Source of the DNA: Lutibacter sp.
Lineage (GTDB): Bacteria; Bacteroidota; Bacteroidia; Flavobacteriales; Flavobacteriaceae
Assembly (NCBI GenBank): GCA_004195315.1
Contig: SDWL01000142.1
Location: 1-5,694 of the forward strand
DNA length: 5,694 nt
Direction of reading: 5' to 3'
Below are positions 1 through 5,675 of the stretch, one piece after another. Under the pieces are notes generated by a model that was given only the letters and a program-made list of their open reading frames with translations, was not told the DNA's origin and ran no database searches. Position numbers and translations under genes: made by a program. Positions within the stretch are counted from its first letter, which is position 1; the number at the start of each line of letters is the position of its first letter.

Positions 1-19
1 AGATGTGTATAAGAGACAG
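1..19. other. Tn5 mosaic-end (Nextera-type) adapter, left
   Basis: The first 19 bases, AGATGTGTATAAGAGACAG, are exactly the hyperactive-Tn5 mosaic end that tagmentation library kits attach to DNA fragments. Its reverse complement forms the last 19 bases of the window. It is synthetic sequence, not part of the genome, and marks where the fragment was cut. Genes running into it are truncated artificially. Confidence 0.97.
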
Positions 20-171
20 TAAATAAATAACGGCATTAAAACAAAAGCAACTATTAACACACCTATGCCAATAATAATTTCACCACTAGTATCACCATTA
101 GATTTAATATAAAAACCATAGACCAACATTCCAATCACCAATACCAAAATAGTACTTAACACAAATTTCAT
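20..171 (-). CDS. Small membrane protein, 3' end missing
   Basis: Reading from ATG at 171 down to 20 gives 50 complete codons beginning MKFVLSTILVLVIGMLVYGF and ending MPLFI. Residues 3-21 and about 32-50 are strongly hydrophobic, and a short polar loop (KSNGDTSGE) joins them, so two membrane helices are predicted. The next codon is TA plus a base hidden by the adapter (tyrosine or a stop), so whether the protein continues cannot be decided here. There is no Shine-Dalgarno sequence, but a near-consensus -7 box lies 25 nt upstream of the ATG (197-204), which supports this start. It is divergent from glpQ. I do not recognise a characterised family; short two-helix proteins of this look occur in Flavobacteriaceae. 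An integral membrane location is an inference from hydrophobicity alone. Confidence 0.6.
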
Positions 172-187
172 AAATAGATTATTGTAA

Positions 188-199
188 TTACAGCTGTAA
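188..199. promoter_or_regulatory. 12-bp perfect palindrome between divergent genes
   Basis: TTACAGCTGTAA is its own reverse complement. It sits in the 72-bp gap between the divergent small membrane protein gene and glpQ, and overlaps the candidate minus-strand -7 box at 197-204. A dimeric repressor could bind here, but no regulator is encoded nearby, and a 12-bp palindrome can arise by chance. Confidence 0.25.
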
Positions 200-204
200 A
201 ACTA
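197..204 (-). promoter_or_regulatory. Candidate -7 promoter box for the small membrane protein gene
   Basis: The minus strand reads TAGTTTTA, one base off the Bacteroidota -7 consensus TAnnTTTG. It ends 25 nt before the ATG at 171, the same spacing as the exact boxes before two other genes in this window. No clear -33 TTG is seen at the expected distance. Confidence 0.3.
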
Positions 205-214
205 CAAAAAGTAA

Positions 215-222
215 TATATTTA
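215..222 (+). promoter_or_regulatory. Candidate -7 promoter box for glpQ
   Basis: TATATTTA is one base off TAnnTTTG and ends 21 nt before the glpQ ATG. A weak -33-like CTG lies 18 bases upstream, inside the palindrome at 188-199. In such AT-rich sequence a one-mismatch hit is weak evidence; the spacing to the start is the main support. Confidence 0.3.
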
Positions 223-243
223 AATCGTTTTTAAACTTAGAAT

Positions 244-1236
244 ATGTCCAGATTTTTAGCAGTACTATTTGTTTTATGTTTTATGAGTTGCAATACCAAC
301 AAAATTAAAATAAAAGAAGTACCAATTAAAAGTGAAAAAGTAGTGATTGCCCATCGTGGTGCATCAGGTTATTTACCTGAACATACATTACCCTCAAAAG
401 CCATGGCTTATGCAATGAATGTTGATTTTATTGAACAAGATATTGTATTAAGCAAAGACAATGTTCCATTTGTGATACATGATATTCATTTAGAAACAGT
501 TACCAATGTTGCTGTAATATTTCCGAATAGAAATAGAAATGACGGAAAATTTTATGCTATTGACTTTACTTTTGATGAATTAAAACAATTAAATGTTTCA
601 GAAAGATTTGATCTAGCAACTAATGAAGCAATTTTCCCTAAAAGATTTCCGATATTTAAATCGAATTTTAGGCTTCATTCTTTCCAAGAAGAAATTGAAA
701 TGATTCAAGGATTAAATAAAAGTACAGGTAAAAATATTGGAATTTACCCTGAAATAAAAGAACCCGAATTCCATCAAAAAGAAGGAAAAGACATTTCAAA
801 AATAGTGTTGGATGTTTTAACTAAATATGGATACAAAACTAAAAATGACAATTGTATTTTACAATGTTTTGATGCCAAGGAATTGAAACGAATTAGAGAT
901 AAATTTAAAAGTGAGCTTTTTTTAGTTCAACTAATAGAGTTTGAAGAAGAAGAGTTAAAATTAGAAGAATTTGCTGAATATGCCGATGGAATTGGACCTT
1001 GGATTGAACAAATTATTACAGGAAAAGATAAAAATGGAAAATGGTTAATTTCTGATTTAGTAGTCAATGCGCATAAAAACAATTTGAAAGTACACGCATA
1101 TACTTTTAGAGCAGATCAATTAGGTGGTTTTAATACTTTTGAAGAATTACTAAATATAGCTTTATACGAAGCAAATATCGATGGTGTTTTTACCGATTTT
1201 CCAGATAAAGTGATCGATTTTATAAATAAAAACTAA
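244..1236 (+). CDS. glpQ: GlpQ-type glycerophosphodiester phosphodiesterase, lipoprotein
   Basis: GlpQ hydrolyses glycerophosphodiesters (deacylated phospholipid head groups) to glycerol-3-phosphate and an alcohol outside the cytoplasm. The 330-residue protein starts with a lipoprotein signal peptide: a hydrophobic stretch at 4-14, then FMSC with the lipid-anchored cysteine at 16. The GDPD barrel begins at HRGASGYLPEHTLP (37-50). Catalytic His37 and His79 are present, as are the metal ligands expected for the family, Glu64 and Asp66 (EQD) and Glu170 (YPEIK). FTDFPD near the C-terminus (316-321) is also typical. The resemblance to E. coli periplasmic GlpQ runs throughout, including YAIDFT, STGKNIGIYPEIK, LQCFDA and EYADGIGP; the loop before EYADGIG looks shorter than in E. 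coli (comparison from memory). Lipid anchoring recalls protein D of Haemophilus. The start has no Shine-Dalgarno, but the signal peptide begins right at it. The TAA stop overlaps the stop of the convergent CLC gene. Confidence in the function is high. Confidence 0.95.
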   Translation: MSRFLAVLFVLCFMSCNTNKIKIKEVPIKSEKVVIAHRGASGYLPEHTLPSKAMAYAMNVDFIEQDIVLSKDNVPFVIHDIHLETVTNVAVIFPNRNRNDGKFYAIDFTFDELKQLNVSERFDLATNEAIFPKRFPIFKSNFRLHSFQEEIEMIQGLNKSTGKNIGIYPEIKEPEFHQKEGKDISKIVLDVLTKYGYKTKNDNCILQCFDAKELKRIRDKFKSELFLVQLIEFEEEELKLEEFAEYADGIGPWIEQIITGKDKNGKWLISDLVVNAHKNNLKVHAYTFRADQLGGFNTFEELLNIALYEANIDGVFTDFPDKVIDFINKN

Positions 1237-3023
1237 GCAGTTACATTAATTAATTTTCTTCTGTACGCAGTTAGTAATCTCGATTTAGAAATAAATCCGA
1301 AATATTTACCCTCTTTCAATACAACTAAATTCCAAGCGCCACAACGCTTAAATTTATTCAAAATTTCTTCAGCAGAATCTTTTTCATAGTAAATAATATC
1401 AGATCCTGCGTGCATTAAGCTTCTAACTTTCACGGTTTCATATAACGCTTTCTCAAACATAATGCTTCTAATATCATTGATGGTTAGTATCCCTAAAAAT
1501 TCATTTTCTTCATTTACTACAGGAAAATGATTACGAGGTGATTTCACAACGGCATTAGTTACAACCTCACCTAATGTCATTTCAGGATAAAGAGGAATAA
1601 AGTTTCTTTCAATTATTTTATCAAGATCTAATAACATTAACACATTTTTATCTTTATCGTGTGTCAATAATTCACCACGTTTAGCTAATTCCGCAGCATA
1701 AATATTGTGAGGAACATATTTTTTGGTAATTAAAAAAGAAATAGAAGCAACAATCATTAACGGTACGAAAAGTTCATATCCTCCGGTTATTTCAGCAATT
1801 AAAAATATTGCTGTTAGCGGTGCTTGCAGTATACCAGCCATTAAACCAGCCATACCAACCATTGCAAAGTTTGTTAATGATAATTGGTGACTAAATAAGT
1901 TGCTATAATTTATAATCATTGCAAATACATAACCTGTTATACTACCTGTAAATAGCGTTGGAGCAAATACACCGCCAACACCACCAGCACCAAAAGTAAA
2001 AGATGTTGCAACAATTTTAAACAAAATTAAACCAATAAGAAGAGATATAATAACCCAAATATTATCTGTTGCTATATGAAATATATTATTAGTTATAACA
2101 TCCGTAATATTTCCTTTTAAAACATTATTAATGGTTGAAAACCCTTCTCCAAAAAGAGGAGGGATAAAATAGACAATGGTCCCGAGTCCAAAACCACCAA
2201 TTAATAATCGTTTGTATGGACTGCTAATCTTTTTAAAAACATTTCCAATTTTAAAATAAACTTTGCTAAAATAAATTGAAATTAAAGCTGAAAAAACTCC
2301 TAAAAGTATGTAAAAGATAACATCATTTAACTCAAATTTATCTAATATTTGAAAATGGAGAAGTACAGTATCTCCAAAAAAGAAATAAGATGTTAAAATG
2401 GCTGTAATTGAAGCTAACAACAATGGTATCATTGAAGCAAACGTTAATTCTAAGCTAAAAATTTCTACAGCAAAAACAATAGCTGCAATAGGCGCTTTAA
2501 AAATTGAAGACATCGCTCCTGCAGCTGCAGCACCAATAAGTAATGTTCGTGTAGTTTGATTTAAATGAAAAAATCGTGCAAAATTAGAACCTAAAGCTGC
2601 ACCAGTTGCAACAGTTGGACCTTCAAGCCCTACAGAACCGCCAAAACCAACAGTTAATGGAGCAGTAATTAAAGAGGCCCACATTTGATGCCTTGGCATA
2701 ATTCCTTTTTGTTTTGAAATAGCATATAAAGTTGAAGGAATTCCATGACCTACTTTTTTTCTTATTAAATATCGTATAATAAGAAGTACTATTAACAAAC
2801 CTAGAATTGGAAAAATAAAATAAAAAGCTTGATGAATTTCTTTAATAAATTTACCTTCTAGTAATTGTTGAATGAAGTGAGTTAAGTTTTTTAAGACTAC
2901 GGCTCCAAGTCCTGCCAATAAACCAATAATTGCACTGGCAATATTTGTAAATTGTTTATTAGAGATATTTTGGTACCTCCATTTAAGGAATTTTCGAAAT
3001 AAAAGTTTTGAACGAGTTGACAT
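1233..3023 (-). CDS. CLC-family chloride transporter/channel with C-terminal CBS pair
   Basis: This inner-membrane protein of 596 residues moves chloride or a related anion, by H+ exchange or as a channel. The CLC core covers about residues 25-445 with many hydrophobic helices. Signature motifs are GHGIP (92-96, the GSGIP position), GLEGP (132-136) with gating glutamate Glu134, FKAPIA (175-180), GVFAP (351-355), and Tyr442, which aligns with chloride-binding Tyr445 of E. coli ClC. Relative to E. coli, Ser107 is replaced by His93, Arg147 by Leu133 and the proton glutamate Glu203 by Ile188 (alignment by eye), so coupled H+ exchange is doubtful. Two CBS domains follow at about 473-528 and 533-590; such pairs usually bind adenine nucleotides and modulate transport. 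The ATG at 3021-3023 is chosen because a -7 box lies 25 nt upstream. The gene follows the Cys-rich ORF by 47 bp in the same direction and is convergent with glpQ, sharing overlapping stop codons. Confidence 0.93.
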   Translation of the reverse strand: MSTRSKLLFRKFLKWRYQNISNKQFTNIASAIIGLLAGLGAVVLKNLTHFIQQLLEGKFIKEIHQAFYFIFPILGLLIVLLIIRYLIRKKVGHGIPSTLYAISKQKGIMPRHQMWASLITAPLTVGFGGSVGLEGPTVATGAALGSNFARFFHLNQTTRTLLIGAAAAGAMSSIFKAPIAAIVFAVEIFSLELTFASMIPLLLASITAILTSYFFFGDTVLLHFQILDKFELNDVIFYILLGVFSALISIYFSKVYFKIGNVFKKISSPYKRLLIGGFGLGTIVYFIPPLFGEGFSTINNVLKGNITDVITNNIFHIATDNIWVIISLLIGLILFKIVATSFTFGAGGVGGVFAPTLFTGSITGYVFAMIINYSNLFSHQLSLTNFAMVGMAGLMAGILQAPLTAIFLIAEITGGYELFVPLMIVASISFLITKKYVPHNIYAAELAKRGELLTHDKDKNVLMLLDLDKIIERNFIPLYPEMTLGEVVTNAVVKSPRNHFPVVNEENEFLGILTINDIRSIMFEKALYETVKVRSLMHAGSDIIYYEKDSAEEILNKFKRCGAWNLVVLKEGKYFGFISKSRLLTAYRRKLINVTA

Positions 3024-3038
3024 TTTTTAGTTAAATGG

Positions 3039-3070
3039 AAAAGTACCGCAAAAGTACCAAAATATTGGTA
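3039..3070. promoter_or_regulatory. Repeats around the CLC promoter (candidate operator)
   Basis: Two elements overlap the -7 box. One is a direct repeat of AAAAGTACC at 3039-3047 and 3050-3058, an 11-bp period and so about one helical turn. The other is an inverted repeat, TACCAA at 3055-3060 and TTGGTA at 3065-3070, with a 4-bp centre. Either could be a protein-binding site controlling the CLC gene. No regulator is identified, and the call rests only on symmetry and position. Confidence 0.3.
3049..3056 (-). promoter_or_regulatory. -7 promoter box for the CLC gene
   Basis: The minus strand reads TACTTTTG, an exact match to the Bacteroidota -7 element TAnnTTTG, ending 25 nt before the ATG at 3023. 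It lies between the stop of the Cys-rich ORF and the CLC start. No good -33 TTG is present at 17-23 bp, so it may be weak or depend on an activator. Confidence 0.55.
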
Positions 3071-3229
3071 TTAAGCTACTAGTTTTGGACAATTTTCGCA
3101 ATGCTTTTCTTTTTTCTTCTTGTGTTTTTTACAACACTTTTCTTTAGTGTTGCATTTAGAAGCGCATTTAACTTGATTGTAACAATCAAATTTGTAATTA
3201 AAAATATCTGAAATCTTTGAATTATTCAC
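3071..3229 (-). CDS. Small Cys- and Lys-rich protein of unknown function
   Basis: This short ORF of 52 codons reads from GTG at 3229 to TAA at 3071-3073. An in-frame TAA four codons upstream of the GTG limits where translation can begin, and no ATG is available in frame near the 5' end. An exact -7 box (TACCTTTG) ends 25 nt before the GTG, supporting expression and the start. The N-terminal part is NNSKISDIFNYKFDCYNQVK. The rest carries seven cysteines (16, 22, 26, 32, 33, 44, 47), two histidines (36, 43) and many of the protein's 14 lysines. There is no signal peptide or membrane helix. The spacing (C-x5-C-x3-C-x5-CC, then HC-x2-C) could suit metal or thiol chemistry or nucleic-acid contact, but this is inference. 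The reading frame ends just before the CLC promoter. I recall similar short Cys-rich ORFs in Flavobacteriaceae but know of no assigned function. Confidence 0.6.
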   Translation of the reverse strand: MNNSKISDIFNYKFDCYNQVKCASKCNTKEKCCKKHKKKKEKHCENCPKLVA

Positions 3230-3254
3230 TGATCTAATTTAGAATGACTTTAAA

Positions 3255-3262
3255 CAAAGGTA
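3255..3262 (-). promoter_or_regulatory. -7 promoter box for the Cys-rich small ORF
   Basis: The minus strand reads TACCTTTG, an exact TAnnTTTG match, ending 25 nt before the GTG start at 3229. It lies immediately downstream of the aspS terminator, the expected place for a new transcription unit. A -33 TTG is not evident; only a CTG lies near the right distance. Confidence 0.55.
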
Positions 3263-3286
3263 CAAATACTTTGAAAATCAGCATAT

Positions 3287-3318
3287 AAAAAGCCTCTCAA
3301 ATTTTTGAGAGGCTTTTT
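3287..3318 (-). terminator. Rho-independent terminator of aspS
   Basis: There is a perfect 15-bp inverted repeat, AAAAAGCCTCTCAAA at 3287-3301 and its complement at 3304-3318. On the minus strand it forms a stem with a GC-containing core (GCCTCTC/GAGAGGC), an AT loop and a five-T tail, starting 16 bp after the aspS stop. The flanking A and T runs are symmetrical, so it could also act on plus-strand transcripts, although no plus-strand gene ends here. Confidence 0.92.
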
Positions 3319-3334
3319 ATTTTTAAATAAAATA

Positions 3335-5086
3335 TTATTTTAAATCTAATCTTAAACTCAATTCTTTCAATTGAGTTTCATCAATTTTAGAAGGTGCATC
3401 AATCATTACATCACGACCACTATTATTTTTAGGGAATGCAATAAAATCACGAATAGTTTCTTGTCCGCCTAAAATAGCAACTAATCTATCTAATCCAAAA
3501 GCCAAACCTCCATGTGGTGGTGCTCCATATTCAAATGCATTCATTAAAAATCCGAATTGTTCTTTTGCTTGTTCAGGAGTAAATCCTAAATGATCAAACA
3601 TTAACGCTTGTGTTGCTTTATCGTGAATACGAATAGAACCACCACCAATTTCATTTCCATTTAATACCATATCATATGCATTAGCACGTACTTTTCCTGG
3701 ATCCGTATCTAAAAGAGCCATATCTTCTGGTTTAGGAGATGTAAACGGATGATGCATTGCATGGTAACGTTCACTTTCTTCATCCCACTCTAATAATGGA
3801 AAATCAACAACCCATAATGGAGCAAATTCATTTGGTTTACGCAAACCTAAACGTTCAGCCATTTCCATACGTAAAGCGCTTAATTGCGTTCTAACTTTAT
3901 CCGTATTACCAGATAATACACAAACTAAATCACCCGGTTTTGCACCAGTAATTTCAGCCCATTTGGCTAAATCTTCTTGGTCGTAAAATTTATCAACCGA
4001 TGACTTAAAAGAACCATCATCATTACATCTAGAATAGACCATTCCTAAAGCACCAACTTGTGGGCGTTTTATCCATTCAATTAATTTATCAATTTCTTTT
4101 CTTGTGTAAGAATTTCCACCTGGAATAGCAATTCCAACAACTAATTCAGCATTGTTAAAAACTCCAAATTCTTTGTGTTTTGCAACTTCATTTAATTCGC
4201 CAAACTCCATCCCAAAACGAATGTCTGGTTTGTCATTTCCATATTTTTTCATCGCATCATCATATGTCATTCTTGGAAAATCAGCAACTTCAACACCCTT
4301 AATTTCTTTTAATAAATGGCGTGTTAAACCTTCAAAGATGTTTAAGATATCTTCTTGTTCAACAAATGCCATTTCACAGTCAATTTGTGTGAATTCTGGC
4401 TGTCTGTCTGCTCGTAAATCTTCATCTCTAAAGCATTTTACAATCTGAAAATATTTATCCATTCCACCAATCATTAACAATTGCTTAAATGTTTGAGGAG
4501 ATTGTGGTAAAGCATAAAACTGACCTTCATTCATTCTGCTTGGCACCACAAAATCACGCGCTCCTTCGGGAGTAGATTTTATTAAAACAGGTGTTTCAAT
4601 TTCAATAAAATCCTTGTCCGATAAATATTTTCGAACTTCAATAGCAACTTTATGACGAAAGATTAAATTCTCTCTTACAGGATTTCTTCTAATATCTAAA
4701 TAACGATATTTCATTCTTAATTCATCACCACCATCGGTTTCATCTTCAATAGTAAATGGTGGAACTAAAGATTTGTTTAAAATTGTTAATTCTTTCACTA
4801 AAACTTCAACTTCCCCAGTTGGAATATTGCTATTTTTAGAAACACGCTCTATCACTTCTCCTTTCACCTGAATTACAAATTCACGCCCCAGCATTTTAGC
4901 TCTATCAACCATTTCCATTGGTGTACGATCTTCATCAAAAATAAGTTGTGTTATACCGTAACGATCACGTAAATCAACCCATAACATAAATCCTTTATCG
5001 CGCGTTTTTTGCACCCATCCGGCCAAAGTAACTTCTTGACCTACATTTGATAATCGTAATTCTCCGTTTGAATGTGTTCTATACAT
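3335..5086 (-). CDS. aspS: Aspartyl-tRNA synthetase (class II)
   Basis: AspRS charges tRNA-Asp with aspartate using ATP in the cytoplasm and is essential. The 583 residues are close to the roughly 590 of E. coli AspRS. An N-terminal OB-fold anticodon-binding domain covers about 1-105 (LAGWVQKTRDKG, then WVDLRDRYG). The class II catalytic core follows: motif 1 around FIEIETPVL (160-168), the aspartate-loop motif QSPQ (195-198), motif 2 from FRDEDLRADRQPEFTQ (219-234), HHPFTSP (445-451), GGGSIR (481-486) and motif 3 GLAFGLDRLVAIL (527-539) with Arg534. The bacterial-type GAD insertion lies at about 300-410. The ATG at 5086 begins at the conserved N-terminus and has an exact -7 box 23 nt upstream; there is no Shine-Dalgarno. 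The gene appears to be a single-gene transcript ended by the hairpin at 3287-3318. Residue 31 is Lys, where relaxed-specificity AspRS enzymes such as that of Pseudomonas aeruginosa have His, so a tRNA-Asp-specific enzyme is more likely. Confidence 0.98.
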   Translation of the reverse strand: MYRTHSNGELRLSNVGQEVTLAGWVQKTRDKGFMLWVDLRDRYGITQLIFDEDRTPMEMVDRAKMLGREFVIQVKGEVIERVSKNSNIPTGEVEVLVKELTILNKSLVPPFTIEDETDGGDELRMKYRYLDIRRNPVRENLIFRHKVAIEVRKYLSDKDFIEIETPVLIKSTPEGARDFVVPSRMNEGQFYALPQSPQTFKQLLMIGGMDKYFQIVKCFRDEDLRADRQPEFTQIDCEMAFVEQEDILNIFEGLTRHLLKEIKGVEVADFPRMTYDDAMKKYGNDKPDIRFGMEFGELNEVAKHKEFGVFNNAELVVGIAIPGGNSYTRKEIDKLIEWIKRPQVGALGMVYSRCNDDGSFKSSVDKFYDQEDLAKWAEITGAKPGDLVCVLSGNTDKVRTQLSALRMEMAERLGLRKPNEFAPLWVVDFPLLEWDEESERYHAMHHPFTSPKPEDMALLDTDPGKVRANAYDMVLNGNEIGGGSIRIHDKATQALMFDHLGFTPEQAKEQFGFLMNAFEYGAPPHGGLAFGLDRLVAILGGQETIRDFIAFPKNNSGRDVMIDAPSKIDETQLKELSLRLDLK

Positions 5087-5109
5087 TGTATAATTTTTAT
5101 TAGAATTTG

Positions 5110-5117
5110 CAAATTTA
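5110..5117 (-). promoter_or_regulatory. -7 promoter box for aspS
   Basis: The minus strand reads TAAATTTG, an exact TAnnTTTG match, ending 23 nt before the aspS ATG. It is in the 137-bp gap between aspS and the divergent DoxX-like gene. No convincing -33 TTG is visible. Confidence 0.6.
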
Positions 5118-5168
5118 ATGAATTAGTAGTTAGATTTATTAATTTAAAAGTATTTTTTAAAATCCTAA

Positions 5169-5197
5169 TTAAAGGTTAGATTTGTTTAAACCTTTAA
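5169..5197. promoter_or_regulatory. 9-bp inverted repeat around a promoter (candidate operator)
   Basis: TTAAAGGTT (5169-5177) and AACCTTTAA (5189-5197) are perfect inverted repeats separated by 11 bp. The arm centres are 20 bp apart, about two helical turns, so they would face the same side of the DNA. The -7 box TAGATTTG lies between them. The left arm is upstream of any transcript from that box, so a DNA-binding site is more likely than an RNA hairpin. The regulator is unknown. Confidence 0.4.
5177..5184 (+). promoter_or_regulatory. -7 promoter box for the DoxX-like gene
   Basis: TAGATTTG matches TAnnTTTG exactly and ends 39 nt before the ATG at 5224. The in-frame TTG at 5182 lies inside this box, so it would be upstream of the transcript start; this rules against it as the initiation codon. 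No clear -33 element is seen. Confidence 0.5.
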
Positions 5198-5223
5198 ATG
5201 TTAATTCGCTAATTATTAGATAT

Positions 5224-5576
5224 ATGTTGAATCAAAAAAATATATATTGGATTTCAACAATTCTTTTATTTAGCTCGCTAATACTTACAGGTATATTCTA
5301 TTTTGTGTTTTATGATACACTAGTGTTATATTTTAAGAATTATGGGTACCCAACTTATATTATTTATCCATTAGCAATTGCTAAAATTATTGGTTCAATA
5401 GAAATTTATATCATAAAAATACATTTATAAAAGAATTGGCGTATGCTGGGTTTTTCTTCAATTTTGTATTGGCTTTTTTCGCACATGTAATGATTGGTGA
5501 ATTTGATATCTTTCCAACAATTTTTCTAACACTACTTATAATCTCATATTATACAAGCAAGAAAATTCGTACTTAA
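5224..5576 (+). pseudogene. DoxX-like membrane protein gene with a one-base frameshift
   Basis: Two frames together make one recognisable DoxX-like (DoxX_2 type) protein. The first part, from ATG at 5224 (MLNQKNIYWISTIL), includes GYPTYIIYPLAIAKIIG and reads to Lys65 at 5416-5418. It then runs into IHL and a stop at 5428-5430. Reading on in the -1 frame from 5418 gives KELAYAGFFFNFVLAFFAH and a C-terminus KKIRT with TAA at 5574-5576. One more A in the AAAAA run (5415-5419) would restore a 117-residue protein with four membrane helices at about 9-29, 44-64, 73-91 and 96-112. The family's biochemical role is poorly known; some members are linked to thiosulfate oxidation or redox stress. The break may be a real mutation or a base lost in library amplification or consensus. 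Five As is short for transcriptional slippage, and no canonical -1 heptamer is in phase. An in-frame start further upstream, TTG at 5182, is unlikely because it lies in the promoter box. Confidence 0.75.
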
Positions 5577-5663
5577 GTTTAAATAAAATCAATTTATCAC
5601 AAAATAGGCGCTTATATTTTCAACTTATTCCTATTCAAAAACTTTGTATTTTAGCAAAATGAA

Positions 5664-5675
5664 ATGAGCTACTAT
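5664..5675 (+). CDS. Possible start of a truncated gene
   Basis: An ATG at 5664 gives only Met-Ser-Tyr-Tyr before the adapter. An ATG at 5659 stops after two codons. Imperfect -7-like sequences precede it (AAACTTTG ending at 5646 and TATTTTAG at 5647-5654). Four codons cannot establish a gene; the call rests on the upstream context only. Nothing else is recognised in 5577-5663. Confidence 0.2.

Noticed and set aside
3255..3273. CAAAG-N9-CTTTG inverted repeat at the Cys-rich ORF promoter
   Set aside because: Five-base AT-rich arms, one of which is the -7 box itself, are easily found by chance.
4152..4448. 98-codon open frame on the plus strand inside aspS
   Set aside because: It is antisense to a clearly conserved part of aspS (the motif 2 region and following), has no promoter box or family resemblance, and is explained as a shadow of the real gene.
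3335..5086. AspRS as a relaxed-specificity (tRNA-Asn-charging) enzyme
   Set aside because: The histidine typical of that class at position 31 is Lys here, and no gatCAB amidotransferase genes are in view. This cannot be settled from the window alone.
5182..5223. Upstream TTG start (5182) for the DoxX-like gene
   Set aside because: The TTG lies inside the exact -7 box at 5177-5184, so it would not be transcribed from that promoter. The family-like sequence begins at the ATG at 5224.
5415..5420. Programmed -1 ribosomal frameshift in the DoxX-like gene
   Set aside because: The A-run is only five bases, no in-phase X-XXY-YYZ heptamer and no obvious downstream stimulator hairpin are seen, and the family is not known for recoding. 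A deletion or sequence error is simpler.
5600..5625. Possible terminator hairpin after the DoxX-like gene (AAAATA ... TATTTT)
   Set aside because: The arms are only six AT pairs with no GC core, and the GCGC centre leaves no stable stem and loop.
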